A model generated the notes under the pieces. The model was not told where the DNA came from and did no database searches. It saw nothing but the letters and a program-made list of their open reading frames with translations. From MKRK01 sp001896915 (lineage in GTDB: Bacteria > Bacillota > Clostridia > Oscillospirales > Acutalibacteraceae), in NCBI GenBank assembly GCA_937973935.1, contig CALJJF010000049.1, positions 1 through 15,186 of the forward strand: a stretch of DNA of 15,186 nucleotides. Reading direction: 5' to 3'. Below, piece after piece: positions 1 to 6,346 of the stretch. Each line of letters opens with the position of its first letter. Positions within the stretch are counted from its first letter, which is position 1. The translations under genes and the position numbers were made by a program.

Positions 1-905
1 AGATTGCCCGCCAGGCCAAACTCGCCGAAGCCGGCGACACAGAAGGCAAGGGCTTCGCCATTGTCTTTGCCGCCATGGGTGTTAAAAACGACGTTGCGGA
101 TTATTTCCGCCGTTCTTTTGAAAGCTCCGGCGTGCTGGATCACGTGGTCATGTTCCTAAACCTGTCCAACGATCCGATCATCGAAAGAATCATCACACCC
201 CGCTGTGCGCTCACAGCCGCCGAATATCTTGCCTTTGAGCTAGACATGCACATTCTCGTTGTGATGACCGATATGACCTCCTATGCGGAAGCCCTGCGTG
301 AATTCAGCTCCTCCAAGGGTGAAATTCCCGGCAGAAAAGGGTTCCCGGGCTATTTATATTCCGATCTGGCTTCTCTTTATGAACGTGCCGGCATGATAAA
401 AGGCAAAGGCGGTTCTGTTACACAAATCCCGATTTTAACCATGCCCAATGAGGATATCACCCATCCGGTTCCTGACTTGACAGGATATATCACCGAGGGT
501 CAGGTGGTGCTGGACCGTTCCTTACAAGGCATGGGCGTGTATCCTCCCATCGGCGTACTGCCTTCCCTGTCCCGTCTCATGAAGGACGGCATCGGTGAAG
601 GTTATACAAGAAAAGACCATTCCCCTCTTGCCAATCAGCTGTTTGCCTCCTATGCCAAAGTGCAGGACGCAAGAGCGCTGGCATCGGTTATCGGTGAAGA
701 AGAGCTGTCTTCCGTAGACAAGAAATACATTGAGTTCGGCAAGCTGTTTGAAACCAAATTCCTTTCCCAAACCCAAACAGAAGCCCGTAACATTATCGAA
801 ACCTTAGAGCTTGGCTGGGAAATCCTCTCCGCTCTCCCCCGGGAAGAGCTGGACCGTGTTGACTCAGACATGCTGAATGAACACTATAAGACAAAACAGA
901 ATTGA
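1..905 (+). CDS. ntpB: V-type ATP synthase subunit B, 5' end missing
   Basis: Non-catalytic B subunit of the V1 head of a V/A-type rotary ATPase, which couples ATP hydrolysis or synthesis to H+ or Na+ movement across the membrane. The reading frame is open from base 3 and gives about 300 residues. The family is usually about 460 long, so roughly the first third lies outside the window. Recognisable B-subunit stretches, in order: FAIVFAAMGVKNDVADYF, NDPIIERIITPR, VVMTDMTSYAEALRE, PGRKGFPGYLYSDLA, IPILTMPNEDITHPVPDLTG and GVLPSLSRLMKDGIG. The segment present covers the later part of the nucleotide-binding fold and the C-terminal helical domain. It ends at TGA 903-905 and is followed after 68 bases by subunit D, the usual clostridial order. 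An intact B subunit is expected; the missing start is only the window edge. Confidence 0.97.
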   Translation, partial: IARQAKLAEAGDTEGKGFAIVFAAMGVKNDVADYFRRSFESSGVLDHVVMFLNLSNDPIIERIITPRCALTAAEYLAFELDMHILVVMTDMTSYAEALREFSSSKGEIPGRKGFPGYLYSDLASLYERAGMIKGKGGSVTQIPILTMPNEDITHPVPDLTGYITEGQVVLDRSLQGMGVYPPIGVLPSLSRLMKDGIGEGYTRKDHSPLANQLFASYAKVQDARALASVIGEEELSSVDKKYIEFGKLFETKFLSQTQTEARNIIETLELGWEILSALPREELDRVDSDMLNEHYKTKQN

Positions 906-935
906 GCATGCAACACAAGCTTTTAACCAAGCATA

Positions 936-952
936 ATTCTGCATTCTGCATT
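936..952. repeat. short tandem repeat ATTCTGC in the ntpB-ntpD gap
   Basis: Two perfect copies of ATTCTGC (936-942, 943-949) followed by a partial ATT, just upstream of the ribosome binding site of subunit D. It is seen directly; no function is assigned. Confidence 0.6.
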
Positions 953-973
953 AAAAAAGGGGTGGCATAGAAA

Positions 974-1600
974 ATGGCGCAGACAGTTTTTCCTACCAAG
1001 GGTAATTTACTTGCGGTAAAAAAATCACTGGCTTTGGCGAAAACAGGCTTTGAGCTTCTTGACCGGAAAAGAAATATCCTCGTTCGGGAAACAATGGCTC
1101 TGATTGACATCGCCAATGAAATCCAAAGCGCAATTGACTCTACCTATTCTTCCGCCTATCAAGCACTCCAAATGGCAAATATCACCCTCGGTATCGTGGA
1201 TGACATCGCAATGTCCGTTCCGCTGGATGACGGCGTAACCGTGGATTACAGAAGCGTCATGGGCGTAGAAATCCCGATCTTGTGCTATGAATGCACTGTC
1301 AACGAAAACGCATACGGCTATGACAGAACCAATTCCATGCTGGACGAAGCCTTCAAACGGTTTGAGGATGTAAAAAGACTGACCGTGCGGTTGGCAGAGA
1401 TTGAAAACAGCGTATATCGCTTGGCAGACGGTATCAAAAAAACACAAAAGCGTGCCAACGCATTAAAAAATATCATCATCCCCCGTTTTGAAGAAACCGT
1501 GAAATTCATCACCGGGGCGCTGGAAGAAAAAGAACGGGAAGAATTTTCCCGGTTAAAAGTCATCAAACGTGCAAAAGAAAAACAAACCGCTGCGAACTGA
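974..1600 (+). CDS. ntpD: V-type ATP synthase subunit D
   Basis: Central-stalk subunit D, the rotor shaft that turns inside the A3B3 head of the V-type ATPase and links it to the membrane ring. The 208-residue product has the family's usual length. Its N-terminal part (about 1-75, beginning MAQTVFPTKGNLLAVKKSLA) and C-terminal part (about 120-195, rich in Lys, Glu and Arg) are long amphipathic helices that form the antiparallel coiled coil. The middle region (about 85-115) is the short globular head. Start ATG 974 is preceded by a GGGGTGG Shine-Dalgarno sequence. It is the last gene of the operon: a terminator hairpin begins inside its final codons. No frame damage is seen. Confidence 0.96.
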   Translation: MAQTVFPTKGNLLAVKKSLALAKTGFELLDRKRNILVRETMALIDIANEIQSAIDSTYSSAYQALQMANITLGIVDDIAMSVPLDDGVTVDYRSVMGVEIPILCYECTVNENAYGYDRTNSMLDEAFKRFEDVKRLTVRLAEIENSVYRLADGIKKTQKRANALKNIIIPRFEETVKFITGALEEKEREEFSRLKVIKRAKEKQTAAN

Positions 1601-1614
1601 TCGCAGCGGTTTTT
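1586..1614 (+). terminator. Rho-independent terminator containing the ntpD stop codon
   Basis: A perfect 10-bp stem (1586-1595 accgctgcga with 1601-1610 tcgcagcggt) around a 5-base loop, followed by TTTT. The TGA stop of subunit D (1598-1600) sits in the loop, so the last codons form the left arm. Confidence 0.92.
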
Positions 1615-1675
1615 CTGTCTTATGTATAAAACAGTGGTTTTCCCGGTTAGGCGGTATCGCCACCGCCACTCCCCC

Positions 1676-1716
1676 GGCGTCACGACCGTTCTAAAGAACG
1701 GAGGCAATCCGTAACC
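1676..1716. repeat. dispersed palindromic repeat, degenerate copy 1
   Basis: The segment reads GGCGTCACGACC, then GTTCTaaAGAAC, then GGAGGCAATCCGTAACC. The flanks GGCGTCA and GGCAATCCGT match those of the better-preserved copy at 1737-1786, but the central hairpin has a different sequence (CCGTTCT/AGAACGG). Conserved flanks with a variable stem are typical of dispersed REP- or MITE-like elements. It is non-coding and lies between two terminators. Confidence 0.65.
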
Positions 1717-1736
1717 AACTACTGACACTCCACTCC

Positions 1737-1786
1737 GGCGTCATTGCGAACCATACCGCAGTATGGTGTGGCAATCCGTTCTCCCC
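1737..1786. repeat. dispersed palindromic repeat, copy 2
   Basis: An imperfect palindrome: CATTGCGAACCATAC, loop CGCA, then GTATGGTGTGGCAAT, followed by CCGTTCTCCCC. The CGTCATTGCGA...GGCAATCC frame resembles an interspersed repeat that I recall from many bacterial genomes; this is from memory, not a search. With the copy at 1676-1716 it makes a head-to-tail pair filling the gap between two converging transcription units. Confidence 0.7.
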
Positions 1787-1789
1787 CCC

Positions 1790-1832
1790 AAAAAAAACGC
1801 AGAAGACTGCCTTTTTATCGGCGGTCTTCTGC
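1790..1832 (-). terminator. Rho-independent terminator of the SLOG gene
   Basis: The stem pairs 1799-1811 with 1820-1832 (12 of 13 positions are Watson-Crick). On the minus strand it is followed by a run of eight T (complement of 1790-1797). It lies 23 bases past the stop codon of the minus-strand gene at 1855. Confidence 0.9.
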
Positions 1833-1854
1833 TATAGAAAAGGGAAAGGAAAAG

Positions 1855-2334
1855 CTAAATGAGTTCTGCTAAATTGATGATTTCCAGTTTCTTTTCCTTT
1901 GCATAATTGACGGTATAAAACGTACCGCCCGAATTCTTTGTCAAAAACGCTATGCACAAATCCGAACCGTCCACAAGCGCCCTGTTTCGCTCGTGCATGC
2001 AACCTGTTTCATATCCTGCCAGCTTGGTTTTCATGGTATCGCTGTTTTGCATCACAAAATTATACTTATGAATATCCTCGTCGCTCCAGCCCTTGGTCTG
2101 GTTCAGACAAGGGATCTCCAGATGAAGCCTGATATGCTCATGCTTGCGTCTCAGCTTAATTACGGTCAAAGCCGCCACGGTGTCAAACCCTCTGGCTCCG
2201 CCGCAGTTAAACATCGTCACACCCTTTTCAATCAATGTTTCAATCATAGCTTCCAGCTTTTCTTGCAAGATATTTTCCTTGTCCTTTGGTAAAACCCTAT
2301 GCCCCGTAAAGCAACAGGCACGTTTTTCAGTCAT
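1855..2334 (-). CDS. SLOG-family (DUF1273/YpsA-like) nucleotide-binding protein
   Basis: Small Rossmann-like protein of the SLOG superfamily, whose members bind or process nucleotides or nucleotide-derived ligands. The exact ligand here is unknown. The 159-residue product shows the family signatures: CCFTGHR (7-13), the phosphate-loop-like NCGGARGFD (43-51), a conserved NQTKGW region (78-83), HERNRALVDGSD (114-125) and a late GGT (136-138). The open frame extends to 2421, but ATG 2334 is preferred: AAAGGA lies 9 bases upstream and the promoter's -10 box is at 2365-2370, so the longer start would lie upstream of the transcript. ATG 2340 is possible but too close to the Shine-Dalgarno. It is divergent from the XRE regulator at 2455 and has its own terminator. 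Stand-alone SLOG proteins are common in Clostridia, so a defence role is suggested only by the neighbouring AIPR gene. Confidence 0.88.
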   Translation of the reverse strand: MTEKRACCFTGHRVLPKDKENILQEKLEAMIETLIEKGVTMFNCGGARGFDTVAALTVIKLRRKHEHIRLHLEIPCLNQTKGWSDEDIHKYNFVMQNSDTMKTKLAGYETGCMHERNRALVDGSDLCIAFLTKNSGGTFYTVNYAKEKKLEIINLAELI

Positions 2335-2364
2335 TTTCATCAGTCCTTTACAAATGTTAAGTAC

Positions 2365-2393
2365 ATTATAACCCATATTGGTAGTAATTGCAA
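2365..2393 (-). promoter_or_regulatory. sigma-A promoter of the SLOG gene with TATTGCAATT at -35
   Basis: Read on the minus strand: TTGCAA (2393-2388), a 17-base spacer, then a perfect TATAAT (2370-2365). The -35 box is inside the 8-bp palindrome ATTGCAAT (2387-2394), which also covers the -35 of the AIPR promoter. The predicted leader is about 25 bases. Confidence 0.8.
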
Positions 2394-2409
2394 TACATAT
2401 TTTAACTAT

Positions 2410-2438
2410 TTTACTACACAATTGTGATGTATTATATT
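2410..2438 (+). promoter_or_regulatory. probable promoter and operator-like palindrome of the XRE gene
   Basis: TTTACT (2410-2415), a 17-base spacer and TATATT (2433-2438); an alternative -10 is TATTAT at 2430-2435. The spacer holds the perfect 10-bp palindrome CACAATTGTG (2417-2426), placed where a repressor dimer could block this promoter. The promoter boxes are weaker matches than those of the flanking genes. Confidence 0.45.
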
Positions 2439-2454
2439 TCTAGAGGTGTTGAAA

Positions 2455-2757
2455 ATGGATACTTTACAAAGAATAAGAAAGCTTCTGGATGAAAGAGGCT
2501 GGACAGAATACAGATTACACAAGGAATCAGGGGTTCCGCAATCCACTTTATCCAATATGTTCAAGCGGGACACTGCTCCGACCATCCCAACGCTTGAGTC
2601 TATCTGCAAAGCTTTTGGTTTAACCTTATCACAGTTTTTTTCATCCGGTGATGAAGCTGTCGAACTGTCACCCGAACAACGTGAAATGCTTGATAAATGG
2701 AACGCTTTGACCTCAGAGCAAAAAAAGTCATTGTTACAGTTGTTGAACAATATGTAG
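2455..2757 (+). CDS. XRE/Cro-type helix-turn-helix transcriptional regulator
   Basis: A 100-residue DNA-binding protein, expected to act as a dimeric repressor or activator. Residues about 5-60 form the XRE helix-turn-helix domain (RIRKLLDERGWTEYRLHKES, then GVPQSTLSNMFKRDTAPTIP, then LESICKAFGLTLSQFF). The C-terminal tail PEQREMLDKWNALTSEQKKS is typical of small clostridial regulators of this type. GTG 2446 and TTG 2449 are in frame upstream, but ATG 2455 is chosen because AGAGGTG (2442-2448) is a Shine-Dalgarno with 6-base spacing. It lies between the divergent SLOG gene and the AIPR gene and has its own terminator, so it is a plausible local regulator of both. That control is inferred from shared promoter motifs and is not demonstrated. 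Confidence 0.92.
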   Translation: MDTLQRIRKLLDERGWTEYRLHKESGVPQSTLSNMFKRDTAPTIPTLESICKAFGLTLSQFFSSGDEAVELSPEQREMLDKWNALTSEQKKSLLQLLNNM

Positions 2758-2792
2758 AAAAATGCTAGACAAACTCTGTCTAGCATTTTTTT
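2758..2792 (+). terminator. Rho-independent terminator after the XRE gene
   Basis: An 11-bp perfect stem (2761-2771 aatgctagaca with 2777-2787 tgtctagcatt), extendable by three A-T pairs, followed by a T run to 2792. It separates the regulator from the AIPR gene, which has its own promoter. Confidence 0.93.
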
Positions 2793-2803
2793 CAACTTAT
2801 ATA

Positions 2804-2832
2804 TTGCAATTTGGAAATTAATAATTTATTAT
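2804..2832 (+). promoter_or_regulatory. sigma-A promoter of the AIPR gene with TATTGCAATT at -35
   Basis: TTGCAA (2804-2809), a 17-base spacer, TATTAT (2827-2832). The -35 box is embedded in the palindrome ATTGCAAT (2803-2810), the same arrangement as in the SLOG promoter. Confidence 0.75.
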
Positions 2833-2839
2833 GTAAATA

Positions 2840-2855
2840 AAAGATTAAAATCTTT
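2840..2855. promoter_or_regulatory. inverted repeat at the start of the AIPR leader
   Basis: AAAGAT, 4 bases, ATCTTT, placed at the predicted transcription start and just before the Shine-Dalgarno. It could be an operator half-site pair or a small leader hairpin. In such A/T-rich DNA it may also be chance. Confidence 0.35.
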
Positions 2856-2873
2856 GTAAAAAGGATGATTATA

Positions 2874-4616
2874 ATGAAATATAAAACATTATTAAAACTG
2901 CTAGATAATATTTGTTACGAAGCACCTTCCAATTATAAAACATATAAACCTAAAATAGATAATCAGGATGCTGTTAATAGTGCAAGATCTAAGTGTTTTA
3001 TTCATTTATATTTAAAAGTAAAAATGGGATTATTAGATTTCAAAGAGCGGCAAACATATATTACAGAAGGACCATATGACGGCGGTCTAGATGCTTATTA
3101 CATCAATAATGAAAAACGATTAATCTATTTAATTCAATCAAAATTCAGAACTAACCAAAATAATTTTGAAGAAAAAGAATTATCTCTAGATGATTTAATA
3201 AAAATGGAAACTGAAAGTATAATTCAAGGCGAAGAAGTTGATTCTAATGGAAATCGTTATAACTCAAAAATTATTAATATGCAGACAAAAATTAACCAAA
3301 TACCTGATATAGCAAGATATAAATACAAAATAATTATATTAGGAAATTTAAAGAGATATAATTCAACTCAAATTAGTAGAATTATTGGTGGTCTTGAATA
3401 TGAGATTTTTGATTTTGAAAGAACATATTCAGAATTAGTTTTACCTATGTGTAAAAGTAATTATTATGACACTAAAGAAATTGAATGGATAATAAATATA
3501 TCAGATAATGATTTTAAAATTTTGAACCAACAATTTGATACATCAATAGGCAAGTGTAATATTCATATCGCATTTATACCATTAAAATCCGTAGCTGAGT
3601 TTATGCTTAAATTTAAAAACTCAGTTTTACAGTTTAATCCAAGAAATTATTTAGATTTAGCAAGAAATAGTGTAAATATTTCTATAGAAAAATCAATTTC
3701 CAGTAATAAAACTAATGATTTTTCGTTATTAAATAATGGTATAACAATAGTATGCTCGAAATTTAGCCATCAGAGTTCTACCGGATCAAGTAATAATACG
3801 CAAGTTATCGTTGAAAATACTCAGATAATAAATGGTGGTCAAACTGCCTGTACTATAAGTAAAATAAAGGATAAGGCATTTTTAACAAATAAAAAAGTAA
3901 TGATAAAATTTATATCTGCGCCTACTGATGATTATGAGAATTACTTAAGATTTATTGATACAATATCAAATGCGACTAATTTACAAACTAAAGTCACTGA
4001 ACCTGATAGGAAATCAAATACGCTAGTACAAAGACAACTACAAATAGATATTTTTATGAGATATGGTTATTTATATGAGATAAAAAAAGGCGAATTTGGA
4101 GAAGTTAAAGATTTATTAGGTAAGGACAACCAAATAATTAATCGTATAATCTTAACAAAATGTATAACCGCATTTCAAGGTTTTTGCGCAAGAGCAAGAA
4201 GCGAAAGTGATTCGTTATTTGGTGAAAAATTTGATGATTTATTTGCGAAATTCAATACAAGTGAAATAATGTTATCATATCTTTGTTATAGCTATTTGTT
4301 ATCATTAAAAGCAACGAAAAGAAATGGTTATTTGCAAACTCAATATGGCAATGCATTGAGATATGGTAAATATGCGGTAATTCAGGCAATTTCTGTTTAT
4401 ATAAAAAATAACATTATTAAATATGATGAAAATGGTATTACTAAAATTGCAAATGACTTAACTCAGAATATACTAAATCAATGGAATCAATTTGAAATTT
4501 TTATACAAACTAAAATTACTAATTCAACGTATTTTAATAAGAATTCAGATTTTGGTAATTATTTTAAAAGTAAAAATGCAGAAAATGACATTGACGATTA
4601 TAATTGGATGTCTTAA
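2874..4616 (+). CDS. AIPR-family (abortive infection phage resistance) protein with nuclease-like N-terminus
   Basis: A 580-residue protein of the AIPR family (Pfam PF10592), linked to phage resistance; its biochemical activity is not settled. The family core is clear: FNPRNYL (254-260), FSLLNNGITIV (283-293) and QIINGGQTA (317-325). Near the N-terminus, GPYDGGLDAYY (66-76) and LIYLIQSKF (83-91) fit a PD-(D/E)xK restriction-like fold, with Asp73 and a QxK (Gln88, Lys90) in place of ExK. That assignment is from motif reading. ATG 2874 is chosen over 2865 because AAGGA sits 8 bases upstream of it and overlaps the earlier ATG. The gene is far more A/T-rich than its surroundings (for example 11 G or C in the 60 bases 3301-3360), which suggests horizontal acquisition. 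No terminator is evident downstream. No methyltransferase or other restriction partner is next to it. Confidence 0.88.
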   Translation: MKYKTLLKLLDNICYEAPSNYKTYKPKIDNQDAVNSARSKCFIHLYLKVKMGLLDFKERQTYITEGPYDGGLDAYYINNEKRLIYLIQSKFRTNQNNFEEKELSLDDLIKMETESIIQGEEVDSNGNRYNSKIINMQTKINQIPDIARYKYKIIILGNLKRYNSTQISRIIGGLEYEIFDFERTYSELVLPMCKSNYYDTKEIEWIINISDNDFKILNQQFDTSIGKCNIHIAFIPLKSVAEFMLKFKNSVLQFNPRNYLDLARNSVNISIEKSISSNKTNDFSLLNNGITIVCSKFSHQSSTGSSNNTQVIVENTQIINGGQTACTISKIKDKAFLTNKKVMIKFISAPTDDYENYLRFIDTISNATNLQTKVTEPDRKSNTLVQRQLQIDIFMRYGYLYEIKKGEFGEVKDLLGKDNQIINRIILTKCITAFQGFCARARSESDSLFGEKFDDLFAKFNTSEIMLSYLCYSYLLSLKATKRNGYLQTQYGNALRYGKYAVIQAISVYIKNNIIKYDENGITKIANDLTQNILNQWNQFEIFIQTKITNSTYFNKNSDFGNYFKSKNAENDIDDYNWMS

Positions 4617-4673
4617 AATCCATTAACGAGATCAATAATGTATTACTGCGCTTTAAATATTGACCACCCACCC

Positions 4674-4919
4674 TCACTCAATCACCTTAATCACCACCTC
4701 AAACGGTTGATCCTCATCGTATTCCTGCTCCACCGGCATGGTCTCCCTTCCGAACAGCCAGTCTTTGATTTCTTTGGCACAGTTGACACGCAGTTCAATT
4801 TTGGCGGTTTCATCCCGCATGGTATCGATTAAAAGCTGGGCGACGTCATTCATGGCAACCGTCAGCTTTTTGCTGATATCCAGCGAGGTTTCGTATTTGC
4901 TTTTTTGCTTCTTCGGCAT
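4674..4919 (-). CDS. small phage-like hypothetical protein
   Basis: An 81-residue, mostly helical, strongly charged protein. It has a Lys-rich start (MPKKQKSKYE), a central helix ending in ELRVNCAKEIKDWLFG (about 43-58) and an acidic tail (EQEYDEDQPFEVVIKVIE). The ending reminds me of small proteins seen near phage packaging genes, but I cannot name a family. ATG 4919 has a good Shine-Dalgarno (GAGGAA, about 6 bases upstream). No other phage structural gene is nearby, so it may be a remnant or cargo of a mobile element that also carried the AIPR gene. Base composition is ordinary, unlike the AIPR gene. Confidence 0.6.
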   Translation of the reverse strand: MPKKQKSKYETSLDISKKLTVAMNDVAQLLIDTMRDETAKIELRVNCAKEIKDWLFGRETMPVEQEYDEDQPFEVVIKVIE

Positions 4920-5142
4920 TCTGATTTCCTCTTCCCCTTTGGATGGCTAGCATGGTAAAAGCGGCGGGATGCATACAGGCATATGCATCCGTTACGACCT
5001 GCACGGGGCGGATTGGCAGGATGGTTTCTAATAAGATCAACCACCCGATACAAAAACAAAGCCGCCCGTGGGCGACTCTTTCCGTTATCAAAATAACACA
5101 GGACAAACAGACAAACAACGACATAATATTTGCTTTTTTCAT
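4846..5142 (-). CDS. possible small membrane protein overlapping the phage-like gene
   Basis: A 98-residue frame starting MKKANIMSLF, with two hydrophobic segments (about 5-20 and 28-45, the latter LCFCIGWLILLETILPI) and a polar tail. Its end overlaps the start of the gene at 4919 by 74 bases in another frame. The Shine-Dalgarno is weak (AAGAAA). The hydrophobic half looks real; the tail may not be genuine coding sequence, so this could be a decayed or frameshifted gene. On the plus strand the region is otherwise empty. Confidence 0.3.
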   Translation of the reverse strand: MKKANIMSLFVCLSCVILITERVAHGRLCFCIGWLILLETILPIRPVQVVTDAYACMHPAAFTMLAIQRGRGNQNAEEAKKQIRNLAGYQQKADGCHE

Positions 5143-5151
5143 AATAATTTC

Positions 5152-5180
5152 TTGACATAATATGCTAACAAGGATATAGT
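5152..5180 (+). promoter_or_regulatory. strong sigma-A promoter of the membrane-protein pair
   Basis: A perfect TTGACA (5152-5157), a 17-base spacer and TATAGT (5175-5180). The expected start is near 5187, leaving a leader of about 165 bases before the first gene. Confidence 0.8.
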
Positions 5181-5186
5181 AACGGT

Positions 5187-5353
5187 AAGAAATAAAGCTT
5201 CCGGAATTTTGCAGGAGGAACACTGCGAGACTGGACTGCCATATTTCGAATTCCTATCATTATTGTATCAAAGACAAAACATCCGGGATGATTCTATGAC
5301 CATAGTGTTGCGGACCGGCAGTATTTCTGAAAATAAAAATATGAGGTGTTGTG
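5187..5353 (+). other. untranslated leader of the membrane-protein operon
   Basis: The stretch between the promoter and the first gene. It holds an AGGAGGA (5212-5218) that is not followed by a usable ATG, and no long hairpin that I can see. An in-frame TTG at 5209 opens an 84-codon frame that overlaps the next gene out of frame, but it has no proper ribosome binding site. A regulatory role is possible but not shown. Confidence 0.35.
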
Positions 5354-6328
5354 ATGAAAAAAAACAGAAGCGTCCTGGGCATTTTCAGTGGCATTGTATA
5401 TCTTCTTCTATCCGTTTCTTTGAGTTTCGGGCTAATTCTTTCAATTGTTTATACGTTTTATGACAGCACGGATTTTACATATTGGACGATCAACAAAGAA
5501 AATTTCGCGGTGTATTTCTCTATGATTGTGATCATTCTTTTCGCTGTTTCGTCAATTTTATTTTCGCTGTTCTTTTTATATCAAACGATTTTCCACCGCT
5601 TCCAAACCATGAAACAAAAACTAAGAACCATGTCGTGGATTGTAATCAATTATTTTCTGTTTTCTATGACGCCGACATTGTTTTTTTGCAACCCTTATAA
5701 TGAAAATCCATTTTGGCGTTATATTGATGCTCATTTATTTCCAACTCTGGTGATATTACTTCCACTTTTGTTTATCCTGCCTACTGTGTTGGCAGTGGTG
5801 TTTCTGTTAAAATCAATGCCAAAAGCAGACCCTGAAACGGACAGCGGAATGAAGCAGAGAAAAGTTAAGCCATCGGTTGTTTTGGCGGCTTTGTTTCATA
5901 CGGTGATTTCCATTGTATTCAGCCTTATGTCACTGGCTTTTCTGTTATCGTTCCTATCCGATGATGAGAATACCTTATATATTTACATTATTTTTGTATT
6001 CATCTTCATTTGTTTGTTTGGTGTGATATCCTTCCTTCTGCCCATCGTTCGTTTTGTCCGTTTCGTGTCTAAAAGCCCCAAGAAGACAAACCCACTCGCT
6101 AAGCTTTTCATTACATTGATGGTTCAATATTTCCTCTTCTCCCTGATACCCAGTATACTATTTTTGCAAATATTCATCCAGTCAATTGATTATATCAACT
6201 ACAGCAATCTTTATATTCAGATATCCGGTTTAACACCATTGATTATGATTGCTGCTACTGTTTTTGCTCTGTTACCCATGAAAAAAGCCGCTCTCATGGA
6301 AGCAACCCCGAAAAGTCTGTCCCATTAA
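5354..6328 (+). CDS. polytopic membrane protein with internal duplication, paralogue 1
   Basis: A 324-residue integral membrane protein of unknown function with about eight transmembrane helices (roughly 9-34, 52-78, 92-111, 128-153, 175-201, 208-232, 250-274, 288-308). It consists of two related halves, about 1-165 and 166-324, joined by a charged linker. The third helix of each half carries the same signature: MSWIVINYFLFSMTPTLFF (93-111) and TLMVQYFLFSLIPSILFL (254-271). ATG 5354 is preferred over GTG 5351 because GAGGTG (5343-5348) is 5 bases upstream. It is followed after 18 bases by a paralogue and probably cotranscribed with it. I see no transport or catalytic motif. The pair may form a heteromeric membrane complex, but this is a guess. 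Confidence 0.85.
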   Translation: MKKNRSVLGIFSGIVYLLLSVSLSFGLILSIVYTFYDSTDFTYWTINKENFAVYFSMIVIILFAVSSILFSLFFLYQTIFHRFQTMKQKLRTMSWIVINYFLFSMTPTLFFCNPYNENPFWRYIDAHLFPTLVILLPLLFILPTVLAVVFLLKSMPKADPETDSGMKQRKVKPSVVLAALFHTVISIVFSLMSLAFLLSFLSDDENTLYIYIIFVFIFICLFGVISFLLPIVRFVRFVSKSPKKTNPLAKLFITLMVQYFLFSLIPSILFLQIFIQSIDYINYSNLYIQISGLTPLIMIAATVFALLPMKKAALMEATPKSLSH

Positions 6329-6346
6329 ACCATACGGAGGACACAT

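Noticed and set aside
1993..2292. Plus-strand frames opposite the SLOG gene
   Set aside because: They are the complement of conserved SLOG motifs and lack a promoter or ribosome binding site.
4961..4990. Inverted repeat ATGCATA...TATGCAT
   Set aside because: It is a short 7-bp palindrome made of a frequent restriction-site-like core, with no promoter or gene start at a suitable distance; most likely chance.
4617..5160. Attachment sites or an integrase bounding the AIPR region
   Set aside because: No direct repeats flanking the block, no tRNA gene and no recombinase could be found by eye, so an integrative element is not claimed.
5209..5463. An 84-codon plus-strand frame across the leader of the membrane-protein operon
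   Set aside because: It starts with TTG without a correctly spaced ribosome binding site, overlaps the real membrane-protein gene out of frame and has no protein-like composition.
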